Assembly (NCBI GenBank): GCA_027489195.1
Contig: JAIYAG010000008.1
Coordinates: 1-6,512 of the forward strand
DNA from: Burkholderiales bacterium
GTDB taxonomy: Bacteria > Pseudomonadota > Gammaproteobacteria > Burkholderiales > Burkholderiaceae_E
Length of the DNA stretch: 6,512 nt
Direction: 5' to 3'
In this document: positions 1-5,047 of the stretch, piece after piece
Layout: the number at the start of each line of letters is the position of its first letter
How positions within the stretch are numbered: position 1 is the first letter of the stretch
Translations under genes and position numbers: made by a program
Notes under the pieces: generated by a model
Database searches by the model: none
Told to the model about the DNA's origin: nothing
What the model saw: the letters and a program-made list of their open reading frames with translations, nothing else

Positions 1-33
1 CCTGCTCCTGCTCCTGCTCCTGCACCCGCTCCG
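1..33 (+). repeat. CCTGCT hexanucleotide tandem repeat encoding (Pro-Ala)n
   Basis: Three exact CCTGCT units and two variants (CCTGCA, CCCGCT) stand at the left edge and encode the Pro-Ala linker of the partial gene. Slippage in whole hexamer units would change linker length without shifting frame. The array may extend left of the window, so its true copy number is unknown. Confidence 0.7.
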
Positions 34-234
34 ACCTACACCTGGACGCGGATCGGCGGCGAATACCAGGTGCTGACCGTGCCCGCGAACAGCGTGGTGC
101 GATACGGCGTGTCGTCGACCGATCGGTTCATCGAGAAAGTCGCATCGGGATCGTTCTTCGCTGGAAACACGTACTTCGGCGGCGACCCGGCGGTGGGCTT
201 CGAGAAGAACGTGTACCTGCGCTCCACACCGTGA
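1..234 (+). CDS. C-terminal end of a probable secreted or surface protein (5' partial)
   Basis: An open frame runs from base 1 to a TGA at 232-234, giving 77 visible residues; the start lies left of the window. It opens with a Pro-Ala repeat (five PA pairs), then a compact domain of about 65 residues beginning TYTWTRIGGEYQVLTV and containing VRYG near the middle, FFAGNTYFGGDPAVGF towards the end, and a terminus at YLRSTP. A Pro-Ala linker before a small terminal domain is typical of exported multi-domain proteins. The W..I..E...LTV, VRYG and FGGDPA.G pattern resembles a small beta-rich C-terminal appendage I associate with bacterial secreted hydrolases, but I cannot name the family. The visible part contains no cysteine. 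A strong hairpin begins 7 bases after the stop, so the gene probably ends its transcription unit. The catalytic part, if any, is not visible. The frame lacks an in-window ATG but has consistent high-GC codon use. Confidence 0.75.
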   Translation, partial: PAPAPAPAPAPTYTWTRIGGEYQVLTVPANSVVRYGVSSTDRFIEKVASGSFFAGNTYFGGDPAVGFEKNVYLRSTP

Positions 235-241
235 GTCGCTG

Positions 242-265
242 GCCCGGGTGCCACAGCACCCGGGC
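242..265 (+). terminator. Strong hairpin after the partial gene, probable terminator
   Basis: A perfect 10-bp stem (GCCCGGGTGC paired with GCACCCGGGC) closes a 4-base CACA loop, starting 7 bases past the TGA at 232-234. There is no long T-run after it (GACGTTCC follows), so intrinsic termination may be weak or Rho-assisted. Position and stem strength still make a 3'-end role the best explanation. Confidence 0.6.
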
Positions 266-406
266 GACGTTCCTCGATCGACCGCTCCAGGTGCTCCGCC
301 GCGCAGCCGACAGACCGCTGCAGCGGCTAAGCCGGCACTCGCCGACCCCTTGTCTTTACCGGAAGATTCGCCCAGTTTCTCGATTCCACCGAACCGAAAT
401 GATGGG

Positions 407-434
407 CTGCATGCCCACTTTCGCACTGCATGCC
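407..434. repeat. Two CTGCATGCC copies, 19 bases apart
   Basis: CTGCATGCC occurs at 407-415 and 426-434. Each copy contains the 6-bp palindrome GCATGC (409-414 and 428-433). Paired palindromic cores nearly two helical turns apart upstream of a gene could be a regulator binding site, but a chance origin is not excluded. Confidence 0.35.
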
Positions 435-520
435 GTCCGCTTGTCGGCCGACACTCTTCCGACGAGCGGCAGTCCGTCCACGCTCCCTCCTCTCTGAACC
501 GGTCACGGTCAACGGACTGC

Positions 521-555
521 GCATCGACCTCGGAGTCATGCGATGCGACCTCGGA
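521..555. repeat. CGACCTCGGA direct repeat (period 21) with flanking GCATCG/CGATGC inverted repeat
   Basis: CGACCTCGGA is repeated at 525-534 and 546-555, exactly 21 bases apart. GCATCG (521-526) is the reverse complement of CGATGC (541-546). The pattern lies about 200 bases upstream of the oxidase start at 756. It may be an operator or a chance pattern in GC-rich DNA. Confidence 0.3.
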
Positions 556-755
556 CGGACGCGAAGCGCGCCTTGCGCCTACACGTGCATCAGGTGTCGT
601 CCGCCCCGCCGGACACGCCTTCGCACGACGCGGCGCGCGACACTGCTCGCGCAGCGCCGCTCGACCTCGCGATCGAGGCGAGGACCGGACGCTGCCCGGA
701 GTCGCGGGCTCAGGCTCGCCAACGCCCTGCCCCCTGCTTGCCGGAACATCGACCG

Positions 756-830
756 ATGGGGTCTTCGACGCTTGCCGGACGGATTCGTCTGGCTCCCGCC
801 GTGGTGCTGATGGCAGCCCTTGCCGGATGC
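756..830 (+). other. Lipoprotein signal peptide and lipobox (residues 1-25)
   Basis: The N-terminus has a short region with two Arg (R9, R11), the hydrophobic stretch LAPAVVLMAALA, and lipobox L22-A23-G24-C25. Cleavage before Cys25 would leave a diacylated Cys followed by four glycines. This predicts export by Sec and lipid anchoring in the envelope, and it fixes ATG 756 as the sensible start. Confidence 0.85.
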
Positions 831-3008
831 GGCGGTGGGGGGGCACCTTCAGGCCCCCTCCCTGCCCCGACGCAGGCGGGTACGCCGAGCGTGCCGCCGC
901 CCACCGCGTTGGGCGGCGATTCGGCCACGGCTCCGGCGCCCGATCCGTCCGGCACCTCGACGAACCCGCCCCCCGTCGCGCCCGGCATCGTCCTCGAGGG
1001 CGCGCCGCCCGCACCCGTGTCGACGTCATCGCTGCCGGCCACGCCGGCGCCCCCGCCGCCACCGCCACCGCCGCCCGCTCCGGGCATCAACTCGCCGCAA
1101 CGCATCGGGGCCTGGAGCGCGCAGGCCGACTGGCCGCTGATCGCGATCCACGGCGCGCTGCTGCCGGACGGTCGCGTGATGAGCTACGGCTCGGATCGGG
1201 GCGGCGCGGCCACCGGCAAGTTCCACTACGACGTCTGGGACCCGTCGGGAGGCTTCGCCGCGTCCAGTCACCTGACGCTGCCGAACACCACGGGCACGGA
1301 CACCTTCTGCAGCGCGCAGGTGCTGCTGTCGGACGGCACGCTGCTGATCGCCGGCGGCGACGTGTACATCGACGGCCGGACGATCAACAACGGCAACCCC
1401 GACACGATGCTGTTCGACCCGGTGCAGAATCGGGTCACGACGGGCGCACGCATGGCCCGGCCGCGCTGGTACGCCACGACCACCAAGACAGCGGACGACC
1501 GGATCTACGTGCAGGGCGGCCGGGACGGCGAGGACATCGTGGAAGTCCGCGAACCGGACGGGAGCTTCCGGACGCTCGCGGCGATCGATTCACGACCGCA
1601 GTACTGGTACTACCCGCGCAACTACTCGGCACCTGACGGTCGCATCTTCGGCTACGGGACCAACGGCGGCGCCTACTCGGTGTCGACGGCGCAGAACGGC
1701 GCCCTCCTCGAGCACGGCTACCTGCCGATCCCGATCCCCAGCAGCTCGTCGAGCAGCACGCTGTTCGCACCGGGCCGCGTGCTCCAGTGCGGCAGTGCCG
1801 ACAACTGCTCGATCATCGACTTCAACGGCCCGTTCCCGGTGACCGCGCCGACCGCGAAACTCTCGGGCACCCGGGAATGGCAGACCGGCACGCTGCTGCC
1901 CGACGGCCGCGTTCTGATCACGGGGGGCGCGCGTGTCTGGAGCGACAGCGAGCTGATCGGTCCGAACACGACCGCCGAGATCTGGGACCCGCGGACCGGC
2001 ACCTTCACCGTCGGCGCTGCGGCCGTGCAGCCGCGCATCTATCACTCGATCGCGCTGCTGCTCCCGGACGCGACGGTGCTGGTGGCCGGCGGCGGCGCAC
2101 CGGGACCGCTCGCGCAGCTCAACGCCGAGCTCTATCGGCCGCCCTATCTCTTCTCGGACACCGCACCGGCGCGACGCCCGGTCCTCACCGAGGCACCGAC
2201 CGTGATGACGCCGGGCGCCCCGCTCACGCTCAGGGTCGACGACGGCTCGCGGATCGCACGGCTGACGCTGGTCAAGACCGGCTCGATCACGCACAGCTTC
2301 AACCAGGACCAGGCCTTCGTCGAGCTGCCGTTCTCGAGGACTGGCAACACGCTGACGGCGACGGTCCCGGACAGCGGTGGCGACCTCACGCCCGGCTTCT
2401 ACATGATCTTCGTGCTGGACGCGGCAGGCGTGCCCTCGGTCGCGAAGATCGCGCGAATGAACGTCGCGCCGACGCTGCCGCCGCGGACGCCGTGGACGCC
2501 GCTCGCGGGCGCGGCGGTCGGCGATCGCTTCACGCTCGCCTGCGCGGCGGGCGAGGTGCTGGCCGGTGTTCGCGGCACGACGACGGGCAGCGGCCTGGGC
2601 AGGCTCGTCCCGAGCTGCGTGCGTGCGGGCGCCGACGGCAGCTGGCAGGGCTCGCCGGCGGATTCCCGGGTCGGTGCCGGCGGCGAGGGCGGCACGTTCT
2701 TCTCGCTCGCCTGCCCGCCGAACCAGGCGGTGTCCGGCCTGCAGACGCGCGGGGACGGCCCGGTGTCGGCGCTGCAGCTGCAGTGCCGGCCACTGGACGC
2801 GGGCGGACTCGTGGTGCAGGCCGGCGTCGGCGCACCGACCACGCCGGTCGGCCCGGGCGGCGGCGCGCTGCAGCCGATGCGCGAATGTGCGGGGGGCTTC
2901 GCGGCCCGCGGTCTCTACGGCCACGCGGGCAGCTCGGTCGCGGGCGTGGGGCTGCTGTGCCGGCGGCCGGTGGACGCCATCCAGGCGAGCGCGGCCGCGG
3001 CCCGCTGA
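756..3008 (+). CDS. Lipoprotein copper radical oxidase (galactose/glyoxal oxidase-like kelch protein) with a C-terminal triple Cys repeat
   Basis: The encoded 750-residue protein is probably exported, lipid-anchored and oxidises an alcohol or aldehyde group with O2, releasing H2O2; the substrate is unknown. Residues 1-25 form a lipoprotein signal (two Arg, hydrophobic core, lipobox LAGC, lipidated Cys25). A Gly/Pro/Ala/Thr linker with nine consecutive prolines (99-107) follows. Residues about 115-470 carry seven kelch-type strands (GRVMSYG, TLLIAGG, RIYVQGG, RIFGYG, RVLQCG, RVLITGG, TVLVAGG), fitting a seven-bladed propeller. Residues 475-571 match the E-set/DUF1929 domain of galactose oxidase. 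The family's key residues are all present: Cys185 (DTFCSAQ) and Tyr239 (RWYAT) for the thioether cofactor, Tyr429-His430 (IYHS) and His513 (THSF) as copper ligands. Residues about 585-740 add three Cys-paired repeats. The frame stays open upstream to an ATG at 543, but that extension would bury the signal peptide, so I choose ATG 756; its ribosome site is weak (GGAA). The stop is 10 bases from the convergent SURF1 stop. Confidence 0.9.
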   Translation: MGSSTLAGRIRLAPAVVLMAALAGCGGGGAPSGPLPAPTQAGTPSVPPPTALGGDSATAPAPDPSGTSTNPPPVAPGIVLEGAPPAPVSTSSLPATPAPPPPPPPPPAPGINSPQRIGAWSAQADWPLIAIHGALLPDGRVMSYGSDRGGAATGKFHYDVWDPSGGFAASSHLTLPNTTGTDTFCSAQVLLSDGTLLIAGGDVYIDGRTINNGNPDTMLFDPVQNRVTTGARMARPRWYATTTKTADDRIYVQGGRDGEDIVEVREPDGSFRTLAAIDSRPQYWYYPRNYSAPDGRIFGYGTNGGAYSVSTAQNGALLEHGYLPIPIPSSSSSSTLFAPGRVLQCGSADNCSIIDFNGPFPVTAPTAKLSGTREWQTGTLLPDGRVLITGGARVWSDSELIGPNTTAEIWDPRTGTFTVGAAAVQPRIYHSIALLLPDATVLVAGGGAPGPLAQLNAELYRPPYLFSDTAPARRPVLTEAPTVMTPGAPLTLRVDDGSRIARLTLVKTGSITHSFNQDQAFVELPFSRTGNTLTATVPDSGGDLTPGFYMIFVLDAAGVPSVAKIARMNVAPTLPPRTPWTPLAGAAVGDRFTLACAAGEVLAGVRGTTTGSGLGRLVPSCVRAGADGSWQGSPADSRVGAGGEGGTFFSLACPPNQAVSGLQTRGDGPVSALQLQCRPLDAGGLVVQAGVGAPTTPVGPGGGALQPMRECAGGFAARGLYGHAGSSVAGVGLLCRRPVDAIQASAAAAR
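2541..2960 (+). repeat. Three tandem Cys-pair repeats at the C-terminus of the copper radical oxidase
   Basis: Cysteines occur at residues 596/621, 653/677 and 711/735. Within-pair spacings are 25, 24 and 24 residues, and the period is 56-58 residues. Each unit reads roughly as a Cys near an Ala-Gly or Pro-rich turn, a GL.G or GV.G segment, then a hydrophobic strand ending in the second Cys (LVPSC, LQLQC, GLLC). The regularity suggests three homologous units, each probably closed by a disulfide, forming a three-fold beta module such as a beta-prism. A carbohydrate-binding or surface-binding role is possible but not shown. Confidence 0.7.
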
Positions 3009-3024
3009 CGCGGCCGCGTCAGCG
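3003..3024. terminator. 22-bp perfect palindrome holding both convergent stop codons
   Basis: The sequence is perfectly self-complementary over 22 bases, centred between 3013 and 3014. It contains the oxidase TGA (3006-3008) and, on the other strand, the SURF1 TGA (3019-3021). As RNA from either strand it could fold into a 9-bp stem with a GGCC loop. No T-run flanks it, so a shared bidirectional 3'-end element is plausible but unproven. Confidence 0.5.
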
Positions 3025-3723
3025 CGGTCGGCGCACCGTCCGCCAGCCCATCACCAGCGCCGCGAGCGCGGCGGTGCCCGACATCGCGAACCACTGGAAC
3101 GCGTACGCACGGTGCTTGTCCGCGCCGCTGCCCGGCTCGACCCAGTCGCGCGCCAGGCCATCGGGCAGCTCGGAGAGCTGACGCACGATGCCGTCGGCCA
3201 CCGGCAGTCCCGACCAGCGCCGATAGGCGTCGGCCTCGTAGTGCTGCCACAGCCGCTCCCCGGGCGCCGCGTCCGGCTGCGCCGCGAGCACCATCGGCTG
3301 CGCGAGCGAGGCCTGCGCGAACCCCTCGACACGCACCGCCTCGGCCTGCACCGGCAGCGCGGGCAGCCGCGTGCGCTCGCGCGCGTCGCGGGCCACCCAG
3401 CCGCGCAGCACCATCACCCATGCGCCGCCCTCGAGCCGCAGCGGCGTGAGCACGTGGAAGCCGGCCAAGCCGTTGCGCGTGCGGTTGTCGAGGAAGACGC
3501 TCTTCGCGTCGTCGAAGCCCCCGACGAGCAGCACCCGCCGCCCGTCCAGCGAGGCCAGCGCGGGGTCCGACGCCGCCAGCACGACCGGCGCCGCCGCGCG
3601 GGCGGCGTCGCGCTGCGCCTGCAGCGCGTCCTTCTCGGCACCACGGCGCACCTGCCACTGCCCGAGCGAGGCGGTGAGCGCGACCACGATCGCCAGCGCG
3701 AGCGCGGGGATCCAGCGCGTCAT
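3019..3723 (-). CDS. SURF1 family cytochrome oxidase assembly protein
   Basis: The encoded 234-residue inner-membrane protein has the SURF1 layout: an N-terminal membrane segment (about residues 5-21), a periplasmic domain, and a C-terminal membrane segment (about 208-226). Visible family motifs are LGQWQVRR (20-27), FLDNRT (78-83) after VGGFDD, the RGW at 107-109, and HRAYAFQWF (204-212). SURF1/Shy1 proteins aid assembly of heme-copper oxidases, with bacterial homologues implicated in heme a supply to subunit I. I chose ATG 3721-3723 because it directly precedes the membrane segment; the frame stays open upstream but yields a hydrophilic, non-family extension that overlaps the divergent gene. 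The leader is very G-rich with no clear Shine-Dalgarno. The gene follows ctaE and DUF2909 as in related clusters, but its downstream neighbour here is an unrelated convergent oxidase. Confidence 0.93.
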   Translation of the reverse strand: MTRWIPALALAIVVALTASLGQWQVRRGAEKDALQAQRDAARAAAPVVLAASDPALASLDGRRVLLVGGFDDAKSVFLDNRTRNGLAGFHVLTPLRLEGGAWVMVLRGWVARDARERTRLPALPVQAEAVRVEGFAQASLAQPMVLAAQPDAAPGERLWQHYEADAYRRWSGLPVADGIVRQLSELPDGLARDWVEPGSGADKHRAYAFQWFAMSGTAALAALVMGWRTVRRPR

Positions 3724-3730
3724 CGTGCCG

Positions 3731-3762
3731 CCCCGGCCCGACCCAGGCCCCGACCCGGGCCC
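3731..3762 (-). promoter_or_regulatory. Six-run G-rich tract, putative G-quadruplex, in the SURF1 leader
   Basis: On the SURF1 strand, six runs of three or four G occur in 32 bases (complements at 3731-3734, 3737-3739, 3742-3744, 3748-3751, 3754-3756 and 3760-3762). They are separated by only 2-3 bases, which satisfies the standard quadruplex rule. The tract begins 8 bases upstream of the SURF1 ATG, so folding in mRNA could mask the ribosome site. The segment overlaps the palindrome at 3754-3765. Confidence 0.5.
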
Positions 3763-3765
3763 GGG
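3754..3765. repeat. 12-bp palindrome CCCGGGCCCGGG
   Basis: A perfect 12-bp palindrome lies in the 72-base spacer between the divergent SURF1 and DUF2909 starts. It could be a regulator site shared by both genes, or simply part of the local G/C-run sequence. Confidence 0.3.
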
Positions 3766-3782
3766 CGCAGCGCACCCCGTGC

Positions 3783-3788
3783 GACAAT
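3783..3788 (+). promoter_or_regulatory. Possible -10 element GACAAT just before the DUF2909 start
   Basis: GACAAT is the only AT-leaning hexamer in an otherwise G/C spacer, and it ends 7 bases before the GTG at 3796. If used as a -10 box, transcription would begin at or next to the start codon and give a leaderless or nearly leaderless mRNA. No matching -35 is visible. Confidence 0.3.
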
Positions 3789-3795
3789 CGGGGCC

Positions 3796-4008
3796 GTGAA
3801 GATCATCATCGCCATCGCATTCCTGCTGATCATCGGCAGCCTGGGCTCCGCCCTGTTCTTCATGATGCGCGACAAGGGCAAGACCCGGAACACGGCGCGG
3901 GCGCTGGGCTTTCGGGTCGGCTTCTCGATCCTGCTGTTCCTGTTCATCCTCGCCTCGCACCAGATGGGCTGGATCCAGGCCACCGGCGTGCCCATCGGGC
4001 CCCGCTGA
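3796..4008 (+). CDS. DUF2909 twin transmembrane protein
   Basis: The encoded 70-residue protein has two hydrophobic segments, about residues 2-23 (KIIIAIAFLLIIGSLGSALF) and 40-57 (RVGFSILLFLFILASHQM). A basic loop (RDKGKTRNTARALG) separates them, and a short tail ends GPR. This matches the DUF2909 family, small inner-membrane proteins encoded beside cytochrome oxidase genes in betaproteobacteria; the function is not established. The GTG at 3796 is the start because it directly precedes the first membrane segment; the frame is open far upstream, but that reading is Arg-rich and unlike the family. The gene lies opposite to its neighbours, divergent from SURF1 and convergent with ctaE. The upstream bases offer only GGGG as a weak ribosome site. 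Confidence 0.85.
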   Translation: MKIIIAIAFLLIIGSLGSALFFMMRDKGKTRNTARALGFRVGFSILLFLFILASHQMGWIQATGVPIGPR

Positions 4009-4059
4009 CCCGTCGATCGGACCGGGCGACGCCCGCTCCCCGCACCCTCCAGGAACACG

Positions 4060-4083
4060 AAGGGCCGCACGCGGCGGCCCTTT
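4060..4083 (+). terminator. Intrinsic terminator after DUF2909, possibly bidirectional
   Basis: A perfect 9-bp stem (AAGGGCCGC with GCGGCCCTT) encloses a 5-base loop and runs into TTTCC. It starts 52 bases after the DUF2909 stop. The flanking A and T bases make it the best intrinsic terminator in the window, and it could also act on transcripts leaving ctaE. Confidence 0.7.
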
Positions 4084-4100
4084 CCTGCTTGCTGCTGCGC

Positions 4101-4122
4101 CTGCGGGCCTCGCGGCCCGCAG
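4101..4122 (-). terminator. Strong hairpin just downstream of the ctaE stop
   Basis: A perfect 9-bp stem (CTGCGGGCC with GGCCCGCAG) closes a 4-base loop, 9 bases past the ctaE stop codon. No T-run follows on the ctaE strand, so it may protect the ctaE mRNA 3' end, with termination helped by the second hairpin at 4060-4083. Confidence 0.5.
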
Positions 4123-4131
4123 CGGCTCACG

Positions 4132-4998
4132 TCACAGCCAGTAGACGATCACGTAGAGGCCCAGCCAGACCACGTCGACGAAGTGCCAGTACCAGGCGGC
4201 CCCCTCGAACGCGAAGTGGTTCTCAGGCGTGAAGTGCCCCTTCAGCACGCGGATCAGCACGACGAACAGCATGATCGCGCCGATCGTCACGTGGAACCCG
4301 TGGAACCCGGTGAGCATGAAGAAGGTCGAGCCGAAGATGCCGGACGTCAGCTTCAGGTTCAGGTCCTTGTACGCATGCATGTACTCGAAGACCTGGAAGC
4401 CCATGAAGACCTCGCCGAGCAGCACCGTCGCCGCCAGCCAGAAGGCCGTCGCGCTGCGCTTGTTGTCCTTCAGCGCGTGGTGCGCGAAGGTCAGCGTCAC
4501 GCCCGAGGTCAGCAGCAGCGCGGTGTTGATCGTCGGGATCGGCCACGGGCCGATCGTCTGGAACGTCTCGATCGTGCCGGCCGGCCCGAGGTTGGGCCAG
4601 TTGGCGCCGAAGTCGGGCCACAGGAACTGCTTGTGGTCGAGGTCGCCGAGCCAGGGCATCGTGATGCTTCGCGCGTAGAACAGCGTCCCGAAGAACGCGG
4701 CGAAGAACATCACCTCCGAGAAGATGAACCAGCTCATGCTCCAGCGGAACGAGGTGTCGACGCGGAAGTTGTACTTCCCGCCCTCGGACTCGCCGGCGAC
4801 CTGGCCGAACCAGCCGACCAGCATGTAGAACAGGATCGCGAAACCGACCAGCAGCGACCACGGCCCCCAGGGCGCGGCGTTCACGGTGCCGACCGCACCG
4901 AAACCCGCGAAGGCCATCGACACCGCGCCGACGAGCGGCCACTGGGACGGGGGCGGCACGAAGTAGTACGGTGCCGACGAATGCGCGTCTGCGCTCAT
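4132..4998 (-). CDS. ctaE: Cytochrome c oxidase subunit III
   Basis: The encoded 288-residue protein is subunit III of the aa3-type oxidase, an integral membrane subunit that binds no metal and stabilises subunit I during turnover. The length and the membrane-segment pattern fit the seven-helix family. Clear motifs are FRWSMSWFIFSEVMFF (84-99, including the conserved Glu95), NTALLLTSGVTLTFAHHAL (158-176), FMLTGFHGFHVTIGA (227-241) and the C-terminal AWYWHFVDVVWLGLYVIVYW (268-287). The ATG at 4996-4998 has a good ribosome site, AGGGAG at 5007-5012, 8 bases upstream. It lies 49 bases downstream of the DUF2970 gene and is probably co-transcribed with it. Two hairpins follow the stop, marking the end of the minus-strand operon or at least a processing point before SURF1. 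Confidence 0.97.
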   Translation of the reverse strand: MSADAHSSAPYYFVPPPSQWPLVGAVSMAFAGFGAVGTVNAAPWGPWSLLVGFAILFYMLVGWFGQVAGESEGGKYNFRVDTSFRWSMSWFIFSEVMFFAAFFGTLFYARSITMPWLGDLDHKQFLWPDFGANWPNLGPAGTIETFQTIGPWPIPTINTALLLTSGVTLTFAHHALKDNKRSATAFWLAATVLLGEVFMGFQVFEYMHAYKDLNLKLTSGIFGSTFFMLTGFHGFHVTIGAIMLFVVLIRVLKGHFTPENHFAFEGAAWYWHFVDVVWLGLYVIVYWL

Positions 4999-5006
4999 TG
5001 TGGGTT

Positions 5007-5012
5007 CTCCCT
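5007..5012 (-). promoter_or_regulatory. Ribosome binding site of ctaE
   Basis: AGGGAG, within GAGAGGGAGA on the minus strand, lies 8 bases before the ctaE ATG. It is the clearest Shine-Dalgarno among the oxidase genes here, fitting high independent translation of a structural subunit. Confidence 0.65.
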
Positions 5013-5047
5013 CTCGAATCGAATGTCGTGTTGGGTCGCGTGCCGGC

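Larger units (their letters stand above)
266..755. other. Intergenic region of about 490 bases with no supported gene
   Basis: Several frames stay open here, but their translations are rich in Arg, Pro, Ser and Ala, lack recognisable domains or signal sequences, and look like by-products of high GC. The stretch around 350-420 is somewhat less GC-rich than its surroundings, as promoters often are, but I find no convincing -35/-10 pair. Two small repeat patterns occur: CTGCATGCC at 407-415 and 426-434, and CGACCTCGGA at 525-534 and 546-555. The promoter and leader of the lipoprotein oxidase gene at 756 should lie in this region. Confidence 0.55.

Noticed and set aside
36..254. Minus-strand 72-codon frame at the left edge
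   Set aside because: It is antisense to the partial plus-strand gene, whose frame encodes a coherent linker and domain ending just before a hairpin.
350..378. TTGTCT as a -35 box for the oxidase gene
   Set aside because: The hexamer 17 bases downstream is CAGTTT, which is not a credible -10, so no promoter is claimed.
543..755. Upstream ATG extension of the oxidase by 71 residues
   Set aside because: The extension is polar and Arg-rich and would place the lipoprotein signal in the interior of the protein. ATG 756 gives a standard signal length.
248..1636. Long open plus-strand frame of 462 codons
   Set aside because: It overlaps the copper radical oxidase in another frame. The translation is rich in Arg, Ala, Pro and His with no domain, as expected from shifted reading of GC-rich coding DNA.
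1590..2924. Long open minus-strand frame of 444 codons opposite the oxidase
   Set aside because: The sequence is Arg/Ala-rich and low in complexity, with no signal or motif, while the opposite strand has an intact active site and domain order.
2915..3787. A 290-codon minus-strand frame overlapping SURF1
   Set aside because: It is a frame-shifted shadow of SURF1 with Arg/Gly/Ala-rich content, while the SURF1 frame shows all family motifs.
3724..3960. N-terminal extension of SURF1 to an upstream in-frame start
   Set aside because: It would add 79 charged residues unlike any SURF1 terminus and would overlap the DUF2909 gene on the other strand.
2566..4008. A 480-codon plus-strand reading as one large protein
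   Set aside because: Only the last 70 codons look real, matching the DUF2909 protein from GTG 3796. The rest is an Arg/Ala-rich antisense reading of SURF1.
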